From: Streptomyces sp. CB01249
GTDB taxonomy: Bacteria > Actinomycetota > Actinomycetes > Streptomycetales > Streptomycetaceae
NCBI RefSeq assembly: GCF_001905735.1
Contig: NZ_LISW01000002.1
Coordinates: 248,001 to 312,000 of the forward strand
DNA: 64,000 nt
Reading direction: 5' to 3'
The notes under the pieces are model-generated. The model made no database searches. It saw nothing but the letters and a program-made list of their open reading frames with translations, and was not told the origin of the DNA. Position numbers and translations under genes: made by a program. The stretch's first letter is position 1. Each line of letters starts with the position of its first letter. Of this stretch, positions 15,779 through 23,568 are shown one piece after another.

Positions 15779-16362
15779 CACCGGGCGGCAGCAGCCCCGG
15801 CCCCAAACAGGACCGCAGCCGCGCCACCCGCCGCCGCCTCCTGGAGGCCGCCGTGGCCTGCCTCGCCGAACACGGCTGGGCCGGGTCCACCGTCGCCGTC
15901 GTCGCGGAACGGGCCGGGGTCTCGCGGGGCGCGGCGCAGCACCACTTCCCCACCCGCGAGGACCTGTTCACCGCCGCCGTCGAATACGTCGCCGAGGAAC
16001 GCTCCGCCGCCCTGCGCGCCGTCCCCGACCAGGACCGCGCCGCCGTCGTCGCCGCCCTGGTCGACCTCTACACCGGCCCCCTCTTCCGCGCCGCCCTCCA
16101 ACTCTGGGTCGCCGCGTCCAACGAGGAGCAACTGCGCCCCCGGGTCACGGAGCTGGAGGCCAAGGTGGGCCGCGAGACCCACCGCATCGCCGTCCACCTC
16201 CTGCGCGCCGACGAGACGAGGCCCGGGGTCCGCGAGACCGTGCAGGGACTGCTCGACATGGCCCGAGGCCTCGGCCTCGCCAACGTCCTCACCGACGACA
16301 CCACCCGCCGCCGCAAGGTGGTCGCTCAGTGGGGGACGCTCCTGGACGAGGCCCTGGGTTGA
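15766..16362 (+). CDS. TetR-family regulator of the enoyl-CoA hydratase operon
   Basis: A 198-residue TetR regulator. The N-terminus reads R-S-R-A-T-R-R-R-L-L-E-A-A-V-A-C-L-A-E-H-G and the recognition helix V-S-R-G-A-A-Q-H-H-F-P-T-R-E-D-L-F is clear. The start ATG 15766 overlaps the hydratase end; a GTG at 15775 overlapping the stop as GTGA is an alternative. Regulators of this kind next to crotonases usually respond to acyl-CoA, so it probably senses the pathway substrate and binds the palindrome at 14970-14981. That link is inferred from position. Confidence 0.88.
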   Translation: MGVVTPGGSSPGPKQDRSRATRRRLLEAAVACLAEHGWAGSTVAVVAERAGVSRGAAQHHFPTREDLFTAAVEYVAEERSAALRAVPDQDRAAVVAALVDLYTGPLFRAALQLWVAASNEEQLRPRVTELEAKVGRETHRIAVHLLRADETRPGVRETVQGLLDMARGLGLANVLTDDTTRRRKVVAQWGTLLDEALG

Positions 16363-16415
16363 GGGGCGCGGGAAACGCCTTGGTGTCAGCGGAACGCCCG
16401 GATAGGGTCCCGACC

Positions 16416-16961
16416 ATGACCAGCAGCGCCACGCCCCCCTTCCCCCAGCACGTCGAACTCACCGGTGAGGGGCTCGTCCTGCGCGACTGGACCGAGGACG
16501 ACCTCGCCGCCATGCCGGAGCTCTTCGACCACCCGGACATCGCGCACTGGACGCCGATCGTCTCGCCGTTCGACGCCGAGGCCGCCCGCGCGCGGCTGGC
16601 GAAGGCCCGGCAGCTGCGGGCGGACGGTACGGCCGTGCTGCTCGCCATCACGCTCGACGGCGGCGCCCCGCTCGGCGAGGTCATGCTGCGGCGCGCCCCC
16701 GAGGGCACGGAGCTGGGTTACGCGGTCGGCCCCGCCCACCGCGGCCAGGGGCTCGCCGGGCGGGCGGTGCGGGTGATGGCCGCGTACGCCTTCGAGGAGC
16801 TGGACGTCGACCGGGTCATCCTGGAACTGGAGGCGGAGAACGCGGCCAGCGTCGCCGTCGCCGCCGCGAACGGCTTCCGGCTGCTCGGCGTACCGCTCAT
16901 CGAGGGCGAGGAGAAGGGGCGCCCGTACGCCCTCCAGACCTGGGCGCTCGACCGGGACTGA
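16416..16961 (+). CDS. GNAT-family N-acetyltransferase
   Basis: A 181-residue acetyltransferase of the RimJ/RimL type. The fold starts with L-V-L-R-D-W-T-E-D-D-L and the acetyl-CoA pyrophosphate loop is V-G-P-A-H-R-G-Q-G-L-A-G-R, followed by E-A-E-N-A-A-S-V-A-V-A-A-A-N-G-F. The ATG at 16416 lacks a ribosome site but has GATAGGGT about 12 bases upstream, so it may be made from a leaderless message. It may modify protein N-termini or a small molecule. Confidence 0.88.
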   Translation: MTSSATPPFPQHVELTGEGLVLRDWTEDDLAAMPELFDHPDIAHWTPIVSPFDAEAARARLAKARQLRADGTAVLLAITLDGGAPLGEVMLRRAPEGTELGYAVGPAHRGQGLAGRAVRVMAAYAFEELDVDRVILELEAENAASVAVAAANGFRLLGVPLIEGEEKGRPYALQTWALDRD

Positions 16962-16982
16962 GGCGTCGGGGCTGAGCCCGCC

Positions 16983-18086
16983 CTACGGCCTGTTCAGCTC
17001 CTCGTACCCGGCCACCTCGCGCGGGCTCCGCGCGCCCGGGCCCACGTAGCGCGCCGACGGGCGCACCAGGCGGCCCGTCCGCTTCTGCTCCAGGATGTGC
17101 GCCGACCAGCCCGCCGTACGGGCACAGGTGAACATCGACGTGAACATGGGCGCCGGCACCTCGGCGAAGTCCAGCATGATCGCCGCCCAGAACTCCACGT
17201 TCGTCGCCAGCACCCGGTCCGGGCGGCGCGCGTGCAGCTCCTCCAACGCGGCCTTCTCCAGCGCCCGCGCCACCTCGTAGCGGGGCGCGCCCAGCTCCTC
17301 GGCGGTGCGCCGCAGCACCCGGGCGCGCGGGTCCTCGGCGCGGTAGACGCGGTGGCCGAAGCCCATCAGCCGCTCGCCCTTGTCCAGCGCCTTCTTCACG
17401 TACGCCGTGGCGTCCCCGGTCCGCTCGATCTCCTCGATCATGCCGAGGACCCGGGACGGGGCGCCGCCGTGCAGCGGGCCCGACATGGCCCCCACCGCGC
17501 CGGACAGCGCGGCCGCCACGTCCGCCCCGGTCGAGGCGATGACCCGGGCGGTGAACGTCGAGGCGTTCATGCCGTGCTCGGCGGCGGACGTCCAGTACGC
17601 GTCGACGGCCTTCACATGCCGGGGATCCGGCTCGCCCCGCCAGCGGATCATGAACCGCTCCACCACGGACTCCGCCTTGTCGATCTCCCGCTGCGGGACC
17701 ATCGGCAGGCCCTGTCCGCGCGCCGACTGCGCCACGTACGACAGCGCCATCACGGCGGCCCGCGCCAGATTCTCGCGGGCGGTCTCCGCGTCGATGTCGA
17801 GCAGCGGTTTCAGCCCCCAGACCGGGGCGAGCATCGCCAGCGCGGCCTGCACGTCGACCCGGACGTCACCGGAGTGCACGGGGAGCGGAAACGGTTCGGC
17901 GGGCGGCAGACCGGGCTCGAAGGCCCCGTCCACGAGCAGCCCCCACACATGTCCGAAGGAGACGTGACCGACCAGCTCCTCGATGTCGACGCCCCGGTAC
18001 CGGAGCGAACCGCCCTCCTTGTCGGGTTCGGCGATTTCCGTCTCGAACGCGACGACTCCTTCGAGTCCGGGTACGAAGTCGGACAT
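16983..18086 (-). CDS. Citrate synthase 2 (type II-like, 367 residues)
   Basis: Condenses acetyl-CoA and oxaloacetate to citrate at the entry to the TCA or methylcitrate cycle. Length fits the short form of the family. Catalytic segments are present: [18 protein letters not shown], and G-F-G-H-R-V-Y-R; the catalytic Asp is in the C-terminal region (M-L-D-F-A-E-V). [10 protein letters not shown] is the conserved N-terminal motif. The ATG at 18086 diverges from pdxH. It is shorter than the main hexameric GltA, so it may be a second citrate synthase or 2-methylcitrate synthase. Confidence 0.92.
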   Translation of the reverse strand: MSDFVPGLEGVVAFETEIAEPDKEGGSLRYRGVDIEELVGHVSFGHVWGLLVDGAFEPGLPPAEPFPLPVHSGDVRVDVQAALAMLAPVWGLKPLLDIDAETARENLARAAVMALSYVAQSARGQGLPMVPQREIDKAESVVERFMIRWRGEPDPRHVKAVDAYWTSAAEHGMNASTFTARVIASTGADVAAALSGAVGAMSGPLHGGAPSRVLGMIEEIERTGDATAYVKKALDKGERLMGFGHRVYRAEDPRARVLRRTAEELGAPRYEVARALEKAALEELHARRPDRVLATNVEFWAAIMLDFAEVPAPMFTSMFTCARTAGWSAHILEQKRTGRLVRPSARYVGPGARSPREVAGYEELNRP

Positions 18087-18161
18087 CAGGCGGCTCCCTC
18101 GGTTCGACGGTTGCGCCGGGCGGACCTCCTGCCCGTCCGGCCGCTGCGGCAGGATGGCACC

Positions 18162-18851
18162 GTGCCCACCCCAGACTCCTCAGACTCCTCCTTCGATTCC
18201 ACCACCGATCCGGCCGCGATGCGCGAGCAATACCGATCCGAGACCTTCACCGAGGACTCGCTCGCGCCCGATCCGATGGACCAGTTCGCGCGCTGGTTCC
18301 GCCAAGTCGCCGCCGGTGGCATGCTCCACGAGCCGAACGCCATGGTGGTCTCCACGGCGACCCCCGAGGGCCGCCCCTCCTCCCGCACGGTGCTGCTGAA
18401 GATGTACGACGCGCGCGGCTTCGTCTTCTTCACCAACTACAGCTCCCGCAAGGGCCGCGAGCTGACGGCCAACCCGTATGTCTCGCTGCTCTTCCCCTGG
18501 CACCCGCTGGCCCGCCAGGTCATCGTCACCGGCACCGCCGCGCGCGTCCCCCGCGAGGAGACCGTCGCCTACTTCCGCACCCGCCCGCACGGTTCGCAGC
18601 TCGGGGCCTGGGCGAGCGAGCAGTCCACGGTGATCGGCAGTCGCGAGGAGCTGACCGCCCGCTACGAGGAGTTGTCGGCCCGCTACCCGGAGGGCGAGAA
18701 GGTCCCGGCGCCCCCGCACTGGGGCGGCTTCCGGGTCGTCCCCGAGACGATCGAGTTCTGGCAGGGGCACGAGAACCGGCTCCACGACCGGCTGCGTTAC
18801 GTCCGCGAGGGCGGCGGGGAGAAGTGGCGCGTCGAGCGCCTGTGCCCGTAA
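18162..18851 (+). CDS. pdxH: Pyridoxamine 5'-phosphate oxidase
   Basis: FMN-dependent oxidase that makes pyridoxal 5'-phosphate from the pyridoxine or pyridoxamine phosphate. The 229-residue length and motifs agree: [30 protein letters not shown], and the C-terminal [11 protein letters not shown] that binds PLP. The GTG 18162 is used; the ATG at 18218 would remove the Ser/Asp-rich leader of about 19 residues and is possible. It diverges from citrate synthase with a 75-base gap. Confidence 0.95.
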   Translation: MPTPDSSDSSFDSTTDPAAMREQYRSETFTEDSLAPDPMDQFARWFRQVAAGGMLHEPNAMVVSTATPEGRPSSRTVLLKMYDARGFVFFTNYSSRKGRELTANPYVSLLFPWHPLARQVIVTGTAARVPREETVAYFRTRPHGSQLGAWASEQSTVIGSREELTARYEELSARYPEGEKVPAPPHWGGFRVVPETIEFWQGHENRLHDRLRYVREGGGEKWRVERLCP

Positions 18852-18867
18852 ATCGCCCCCGACATGC

Positions 18868-19066
18868 GGAAACCCGCAGGCTCTGGTCCCTCCTTGCGGA
18901 GGAGCCGGCCGGATCTACCGGCGAGCCTGCGGGTCGGTGACTGCTTGGGTTTCGGCAGACAGTCCGCCGAGGTGCACGATGTGCGACGACGGGCTGTCAG
19001 CCCGCAGCCACCTCACGAATCCGATAAGACTGCACTTTTCGGATCACCTCCTTTCAACGTGTACGG
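18868..19066 (-). ncRNA. Candidate small structured RNA with full-length Shine-Dalgarno sequence
   Basis: A well-formed minus-strand promoter (19069-19097) would start a transcript near 19062. It opens with GAAAGGAGGTGATCC (complement of 19041-19055), complementary to the whole 3' tail of 16S rRNA. Downstream are several stems, for example GACTG/CAGTC pairs, and it ends in a 12-bp stem formed by 18923-18934 and 18872-18883 enclosing two smaller hairpins, a likely terminator. The region is between pdxH and the PAS gene, a locus I associate from memory with an S. coelicolor small RNA; that link is unverified. A 12-codon reading frame follows the ribosome site, so it could also be a leader mRNA. 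Confidence 0.6.
18997..19035 (-). CDS. Very short reading frame (12 codons) behind a perfect ribosome site
   Basis: GTG at 19035 followed by QSYRIREVAAG and a TGA at 18997. It begins 11 bases after the GGAGG of the full-length ribosome site. Nothing else supports coding; it may be a regulatory peptide of the RNA above or a chance frame. Confidence 0.3.
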   Translation of the reverse strand: MQSYRIREVAAG

Positions 19067-19068
19067 AC

Positions 19069-19097
19069 AGCTTAGGAAGCGCCCCGGGGCCGCACAA
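19069..19097 (-). promoter_or_regulatory. Minus-strand promoter for the candidate small RNA
   Basis: On the minus strand, TTGTGC (19097-19092) is followed after exactly 17 bases by TAAGCT (19074-19069), a good match to a housekeeping HrdB-type promoter. Transcription would begin around 19062 just before the Shine-Dalgarno-like sequence. Confidence 0.6.
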
Positions 19098-19177
19098 CCG
19101 AATTAACGGCGGGCCGATTTCCGGGAAAGTCGCTGTGTCCCGGGTCACGTTCGAGTTCAATGGTCTGACGTGCGGCT

Positions 19178-20530
19178 ATGGCGGACACCTCTCGCAGGGG
19201 GACCGGGATGAGTGCTTCCACGAGCAGGGGGACGGCCGGTGCGGAACTGCTGGCGGCCCTTCTCGACGGCATGGACGCGGCGCTCTGCGCCTTCGGTGCG
19301 GACGGCACCGTCACCCACTGGAACCGCGAGGCCGAGCGCGTCCTCGGCTGGTCCGCCGACGAGGCCGTGGGCCGGCCGGGGCTGGCCGGCTGGGCGGTGC
19401 GCCGGGCCGACGCGGACGAGGTGCAGGGGCGGCTGATGGCGGTCATGGACGCGCCGGGGCGCCAGGTCCACGAGTTCGCGCTGCTGCGCAAGGACGGCGG
19501 CCGGGTCCTGGTGCGCACCCAGTCCGCCGGGGTCCGGGGCGCCGACGGCAAGCCGGCCGGGGTGTACTGCGCGTTCAGCGAGGTCCACGCCCAGATCGAC
19601 CTGGAACGGGCCATCGCCCTCAGCGAGGCCCTGTTCGAGGACGCCTCCTGGGGCGTCGTCCTGGTCGACGTGGACCTGCGCCCCACCGTCGTCAACGCCC
19701 ACGCGGCCCGCGCCCTGGGCGGCGGTCGTACGTCGATGCTGGGGCGGCCCCTCGGCGAGCTGATCGCGCAAGGGGTCGAGGAGCTGGAGGGCGCCCTTCA
19801 GCACGTCCTCGCCGAGGGGGCGCCGGACGCGCCCGCCGAGCTGTGGGTGACCCTGCGCGGCGGAGAGGGCACCCGCCGTCGCTGCTGGCGCAGCGGCTTC
19901 CTGCGGCTGGCGTCCCCGCTCACCGAGGAGCCCGTGCCGCTGGGCGCCGGCTGGGTCTTCCAGGACGTCACGGAGGCCCGGCTCGCCGCCCAGGAGGCGG
20001 ACCGGCTGCGCTTCCGCTCCAACCAGCTGCACCGCGCCTCGCGGTCCGCCGCGGAGTGCGAGGACCCGATGGAGGCCGCGATGGCGTCGCTCGACTTCGC
20101 GCTGGCCGGGTTCGCCGACCACGCGCTGGTCGACCTGATGGCGGGGGAGCGGCTGGTCCGGGCGGCGGCCACCCCGGCGGACGCGCCGGGCCCCTGCCTC
20201 CCGGTGGCCGGGGGCGGCATCCCGCTGCGGTACGCGCCGGGCCACCCGGCGCTCCAGGCGGTGGACCGCACGGGCTCGGTGCGTACGTCGGCGGGGGCGG
20301 ACCGGACGGACGGCGAGTGGGCCCGCCGCCGCCAGTGGCCCCCGGACGCGGTCCACGCCCTCGCCACGGTCCTGCGCAGCCGCGGCCGCACCCTGGGCGT
20401 GGTGACGTTCCTCCGCTCGTCCCACCGCGCCGCGTTCGAACGCCCGGACGCGATGTACGCGGAGAGCGTGGCGGCCCGGGTGGCGGCGTCGGTGGACCTG
20501 CACCAGCTGGGCGGCCCGGCCGCCCCGTAA
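19178..20530 (+). CDS. PAS-PAS-GAF sensor protein
   Basis: A 450-residue cytoplasmic protein (starts at 19178 or the ATG at 19208). The first PAS domain covers about residues 22-140 (D-G-M-D-A-A-L-C-A-F-G-A-D-G-T-V-T-H-W-N-R-E-A), a second spans about 145-280 (E-D-A-S-W-G-V-V-L-V-D-V-D-L-R-P) and a GAF-like domain lies at about 300-440. Unlike many Streptomyces relatives, it ends after the GAF domain with no SpoIIE phosphatase or kinase output domain, so it may have lost or delegates output. Ligand unknown. It is read away from the small-RNA promoter. Confidence 0.82.
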   Translation: MADTSRRGTGMSASTSRGTAGAELLAALLDGMDAALCAFGADGTVTHWNREAERVLGWSADEAVGRPGLAGWAVRRADADEVQGRLMAVMDAPGRQVHEFALLRKDGGRVLVRTQSAGVRGADGKPAGVYCAFSEVHAQIDLERAIALSEALFEDASWGVVLVDVDLRPTVVNAHAARALGGGRTSMLGRPLGELIAQGVEELEGALQHVLAEGAPDAPAELWVTLRGGEGTRRRCWRSGFLRLASPLTEEPVPLGAGWVFQDVTEARLAAQEADRLRFRSNQLHRASRSAAECEDPMEAAMASLDFALAGFADHALVDLMAGERLVRAAATPADAPGPCLPVAGGGIPLRYAPGHPALQAVDRTGSVRTSAGADRTDGEWARRRQWPPDAVHALATVLRSRGRTLGVVTFLRSSHRAAFERPDAMYAESVAARVAASVDLHQLGGPAAP

Positions 20531-20533
20531 GCC

Positions 20534-21289
20534 TCAGTGCCGGTAGAAGATCCGGTCCGCGTACTGCGACATCACGCGCCCGTTCCACTCGTGGCCGCCG
20601 TCCACGTTGCCCGACCGCAGCAGCGGCGGCTCGATGCCGCGTTCGAGCAGCCGCTCCGCCGCCGCGGCCATCATGCCCTGCATGATCGCGCTGGTGACCA
20701 CCGTGGACGCGGGCGCGAACGGCGCCTCGATGCCGTCCACCTCCAGCTCCGCGTCACCGATCGCGATCTTGCTGTCGAGGACGATGTCGCAGTGGTCCCG
20801 CAGGAAGCCGCCCGAGCTGTGCCGGGACCGGGTCTCCTCCGCGTACGCGACCGAGGTGACGCCGATGACCTTCAGGCCCAGCGCGCGGGCGTTGAGCGCC
20901 ATCTCGACGGGCAGGGCGTTGCGCCCGGAGAGCGAGATGATCACGAGCACGTCGCCGGACTTCGCGGGGCTGGAGTCGAGCACCGCGCCCGCGAGGCCGT
21001 CCACGCGTTCCAGGGCCGAGCCGAGGGTGGCGGGCATGACGTCCACACCGAGGGCCCCGGGGACGACCATGAGGTTCATCAGGGCGAGCCCGCCCGCCCG
21101 GTAGACGACGTCCTGCGCGGCGAGCGAGGAGTGCCCGGCGCCGAAGGCGAAGAGCCGGCCGCCCGCCTCGACGGTGTCGGCGATCGCGGCACCGGCGGCC
21201 GCGATGTTCCCGGCCTCCTCGTCCCGTACCCTCCCCAGCAGGCCGATCGCCGCATCGAAGAACTGACCGGCCAGCTTGCTTTCGCTCAT
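20534..21289 (-). CDS. SIS-domain protein, UPF0309 family
   Basis: A 251-residue sugar-isomerase-fold protein. The phosphosugar-binding features are F-G-A-G-H-S-S-L-A and V-I-I-S-L-S-G-R-N-A-L-P-V-E. The family is related to sugar phosphate isomerases and regulators, but its reaction is unknown. It is divergent from dmdR1 with a shared intergenic region holding a DasR-like site (21350-21365), so its expression may depend on N-acetylglucosamine metabolism, in line with a phosphosugar role. ATG 21289 is used. Confidence 0.88.
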   Translation of the reverse strand: MSESKLAGQFFDAAIGLLGRVRDEEAGNIAAAGAAIADTVEAGGRLFAFGAGHSSLAAQDVVYRAGGLALMNLMVVPGALGVDVMPATLGSALERVDGLAGAVLDSSPAKSGDVLVIISLSGRNALPVEMALNARALGLKVIGVTSVAYAEETRSRHSSGGFLRDHCDIVLDSKIAIGDAELEVDGIEAPFAPASTVVTSAIMQGMMAAAAERLLERGIEPPLLRSGNVDGGHEWNGRVMSQYADRIFYRH

Positions 21290-21349
21290 CGGGGAGGACC
21301 TTTCCGGCGGGGTGGGATGTCCATGGGGCGTCCGTAACGCCGATCACGT

Positions 21350-21365
21350 TGCGGTCTGGACCAGT
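21350..21365. promoter_or_regulatory. DasR-responsive element (dre-like)
   Basis: TGCGGTCTGGACCAGT matches the DasR consensus ACTGGTCTAGACCACT (or its CAGT variant) in most positions, including the core GGTCT-GACCAGT. It lies between UPF0309 and dmdR1. DasR control of dmdR1 and hence siderophore production is known in Streptomyces, so the site fits known regulation. Confidence 0.7.
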
Positions 21366-21472
21366 GACCTGTCAATACCGCACGGCCCCCGTGACGACGG
21401 CGGGGCACGGTTCCACGCGCGATGCGTCAGAATTGGTGCAGGGCCAGCGCACGATTGCATCGAGGGGCACGA

Positions 21473-22165
21473 ATGTCCGGACTGATCGACACCACGGAGA
21501 TGTATCTCCGCACCATCCTCGAACTCGAAGAGGAAGGCGTGGTCCCCATGCGCGCCCGGATCGCGGAACGGCTGGACCAGAGCGGTCCGACCGTCAGCCA
21601 GACCGTGGCGCGGATGGAGCGCGACGGCCTGGTTCAGGTCGCGGGCGACCGCCATCTGGAACTGACGGAGGAGGGCCGCCGGCTGGCGACCCGCGTCATG
21701 CGGAAGCACCGGCTGGCCGAGTGCCTGCTGGTCGACGTGATCGGCCTGGAGTGGGAGCAGGTCCACGCCGAGGCGTGTCGGTGGGAACACGTGATGAGCG
21801 AGGCGGTCGAGCGCCGGGTGCTGGAGCTGCTGCGGCACCCGACGGAGTCGCCGTACGGGAATCCGATCCCGGGCCTGGAGGAGCTGGGCGAGAGCACCGA
21901 GGCCGACCCGTTCCTCGACGAGGGCATGGTCAGCCTGTCGGATCTCGACCCGGGCAACGACGGCAAGACGGTGGTCGTCCGCCGGATCGGGGAGCCGATC
22001 CAGACGGACGCCCAGCTGATGTACACGCTGCGGCGGGCGGGCGTGCAGCCCGGCGCCGTGGTCAGCGTGACGCAGTCGCCCGGCGGAGTGCTGGTCGGCA
22101 GCAGCGGCGAGGCGGCGGAGCTCGACTCCGAGGTCGCCTCGCACGTCTTCGTGGCGAAGAGGTAG
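21473..22165 (+). CDS. dmdR1: Iron-dependent repressor DmdR1 (DtxR family)
   Basis: A 230-residue metal-dependent repressor that controls siderophore and iron-uptake genes. Numbering aligns exactly with DtxR: Met10, His79, Glu83, His98, Cys102, Glu105 and His106 are all present, forming both metal sites. The N-terminal helix-turn-helix (A-R-I-A-E-R-L-D-Q-S-G-P-T-V-S-Q-T-V-A-R-M-E) and the C-terminal SH3-like domain (A-G-V-Q-P-G-A-V-V-S-V) are complete. ATG 21473 is preceded by gaggggcac. Divergent UPF0309 and the intergenic dre-like site link it to DasR. It is followed by a strong terminator at 22182. Confidence 0.93.
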   Translation: MSGLIDTTEMYLRTILELEEEGVVPMRARIAERLDQSGPTVSQTVARMERDGLVQVAGDRHLELTEEGRRLATRVMRKHRLAECLLVDVIGLEWEQVHAEACRWEHVMSEAVERRVLELLRHPTESPYGNPIPGLEELGESTEADPFLDEGMVSLSDLDPGNDGKTVVVRRIGEPIQTDAQLMYTLRRAGVQPGAVVSVTQSPGGVLVGSSGEAAELDSEVASHVFVAKR

Positions 22166-22181
22166 AACCGCCTTCCGGGAG

Positions 22182-22221
22182 ACCGGGCACCGGCAGCCGC
22201 CGGTGCCCGGTTTCTCTTTTT
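22182..22221 (+). terminator. Intrinsic terminator after dmdR1
   Basis: ACCGGGCACCGG (22182-22193) and CCGGTGCCCGGT (22200-22211) form a perfect 12-bp stem with a six-base loop, followed by TTCTCTTTTT. This is the clearest rho-independent terminator in the window. Confidence 0.9.
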
Positions 22222-22563
22222 CTGCCCGGTTCTCTTTTTCCGTCCGGAACCGCAGCGCTTCCGCGCGGACCGTGCCAGGCTGTGGCTGAGGGGTGGCTGA
22301 GCGTGTCGGCCGCCGCCCCTGCCGCCGGAGGGGAGCTGCGATGCACCCGTCGTCCGCAGACAAGCGGATGGCCCCGGCGCCGCGAGGCGCCGGGGCCTGT
22401 CCCTCCCTGTGCCCGACCTGGAGCCCCGAGCTCTCAAGGTCGGTCCCGCGAGCCCTCATCCCCGAGTGGCCCGCCTCCCGCAGAACATCTCCCCGCAGCT
22501 GCCGTCGTCAATCCTGGGAAGCAGTCACTCGAACGAGCGGTGTTGGCCGGCAGATCCCGGTTT
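22222..22563. other. Intergenic region with hairpins, no gene supported
   Basis: No coding frame here is convincing. The region holds an 11-bp GC stem with a tetraloop at 22371-22396 (GCCCCGGCGCC / GGCGCCGGGGC) and an inverted repeat CCGACCT/AGGTCGG a little further on. The hairpin could end transcription from either side or belong to a small RNA. A small protein reading plus-strand from 22293 has a composition unlike a real gene. Confidence 0.4.
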
Positions 22564-22579
22564 TCGAATAGGAGTTCGA
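22564..22579. promoter_or_regulatory. LexA/SOS box-like palindrome
   Basis: TCGAATAGGAGTTCGA has the form TCGAA-N6-TTCGA and matches the actinobacterial LexA box TCGAAC-N4-GTTCGA at 11 of 12 defined positions. It overlaps a possible -10 region (TAGTCT, 22580-22585) 26 bases before the alpha/beta hydrolase start, where a bound repressor would block transcription. DNA-damage regulation is a prediction. Confidence 0.5.
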
Positions 22580-22604
22580 TAGTCTGGCCGACACGACAAC
22601 CCCG

Positions 22605-23543
22605 GTGACCCAGCCGGAGTCTCAGGGAGAGAAGGGGGTGCCAGAAGCTATGGCGCGGTGCATCGAAGTGACCGGATCGGACGGCGTACGCCTCGCGGCC
22701 TGGGAGTTCACCGACCCGCCCCGCGCGGGCGCGGACGGAGCCCCCGCCCCCGCCGTCTTACTGCTGCACGGCCTGATGGGCCGGGCCTCGCACTGGGCGC
22801 CCACCGCGGGCTGGCTCGCCGAACGGCACCGGCCGGTCGGCCTCGACCAGCGCGGCCACGGCGACAGCGGGAAACCGGCCGACGGCCCCTACACCCGCGA
22901 CGCCTACGTGGCGGACGCCGAGGCGGTCATCGAACAGCTCGGGCTCGCCCCCGTCACCCTCGTCGGCCACTCCATGGGCGCGCTCACCGCCTGGCAGCTC
23001 GCCGCCAAGCGCCCCGACCTGGTCCGCGCGCTCGTCGTCTGCGACATGCGCGCCTCCGCGCTCGGCGCGGCCTCGCAGCGCGAGTGGGAGGACTGGTTCG
23101 GGAGCTGGCCGCTCCCCTTCGCCTCGCCCGACGCCGTGCGGCGGTGGTTCGGCGAGGAGGACCCCTGGGTGGAGCGCCCCAGCCCGGCCCGGGGCGCGTT
23201 CTACGCCGAGGTGATGGCCGAGCGGGACGGCGGCTGGTGGCCCGTGTTCTCCCGCCGCCAGATGCTGGAGTCCCGCGCCACCTGGGTGTTCGACGCGCAC
23301 TGGGAGGAGCTGGCCCAGGTCAGATGCCCGACGCTGGTGCTGCGCGGCCTGGACGGCGAGCTCGGCCGGGCGGAGGCCCAGGAGATGGTCCGGGTCCTGC
23401 CGCGGGGTCAGTACGCGGAGGTGGCCGACGCCGGCCACCTCGTGCACTTCGACCAGCCGGAGGGCTGGCGCGCCGCGGTCGAACCCTTCCTCGAACAGCT
23501 CTCCGAGGACGCGCGGGACGACCGCGAGCCCGTATCCCCGTAA
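22605..23543 (+). CDS. Alpha/beta hydrolase with a TTA codon
   Basis: A 312-residue serine hydrolase fold. The nucleophile elbow is G-H-S-M-G, the oxyanion segment is L-L-H-G-L-M-G, and the catalytic His is in A-G-H-L-V-H-F. Codon 52 (22758-22760) is TTA, the rare leucine codon read by bldA tRNA in Streptomyces; I saw no other in-frame TTA when scanning the genes by eye. The start is uncertain: GTG 22605, GTG 22638 after gagaaggg, or ATG 22650. A LexA-like box lies at 22564. Substrate unknown; an esterase, lipase or lactonase role is possible. Confidence 0.9.
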   Translation: MTQPESQGEKGVPEAMARCIEVTGSDGVRLAAWEFTDPPRAGADGAPAPAVLLLHGLMGRASHWAPTAGWLAERHRPVGLDQRGHGDSGKPADGPYTRDAYVADAEAVIEQLGLAPVTLVGHSMGALTAWQLAAKRPDLVRALVVCDMRASALGAASQREWEDWFGSWPLPFASPDAVRRWFGEEDPWVERPSPARGAFYAEVMAERDGGWWPVFSRRQMLESRATWVFDAHWEELAQVRCPTLVLRGLDGELGRAEAQEMVRVLPRGQYAEVADAGHLVHFDQPEGWRAAVEPFLEQLSEDARDDREPVSP

Positions 23544-23568
23544 GCCGTCCCCGTGAGCCCGACGGCGG

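Noticed and set aside
19041..19055. Sequence identical to the 3' end of 16S rRNA (GGATCACCTCCTTTC)
   Set aside because: No other rRNA sequence is present; it is the complement of a full-length Shine-Dalgarno sequence on the minus strand.
18864..19106. 80-codon plus-strand frame
   Set aside because: Lies across the small-RNA candidate and terminator stem; composition is poor and no ribosome site is present.
22293..22571. 92-codon plus-strand frame between dmdR1 and the hydrolase
   Set aside because: Contains a strong hairpin and atypical codon use; better seen as intergenic.
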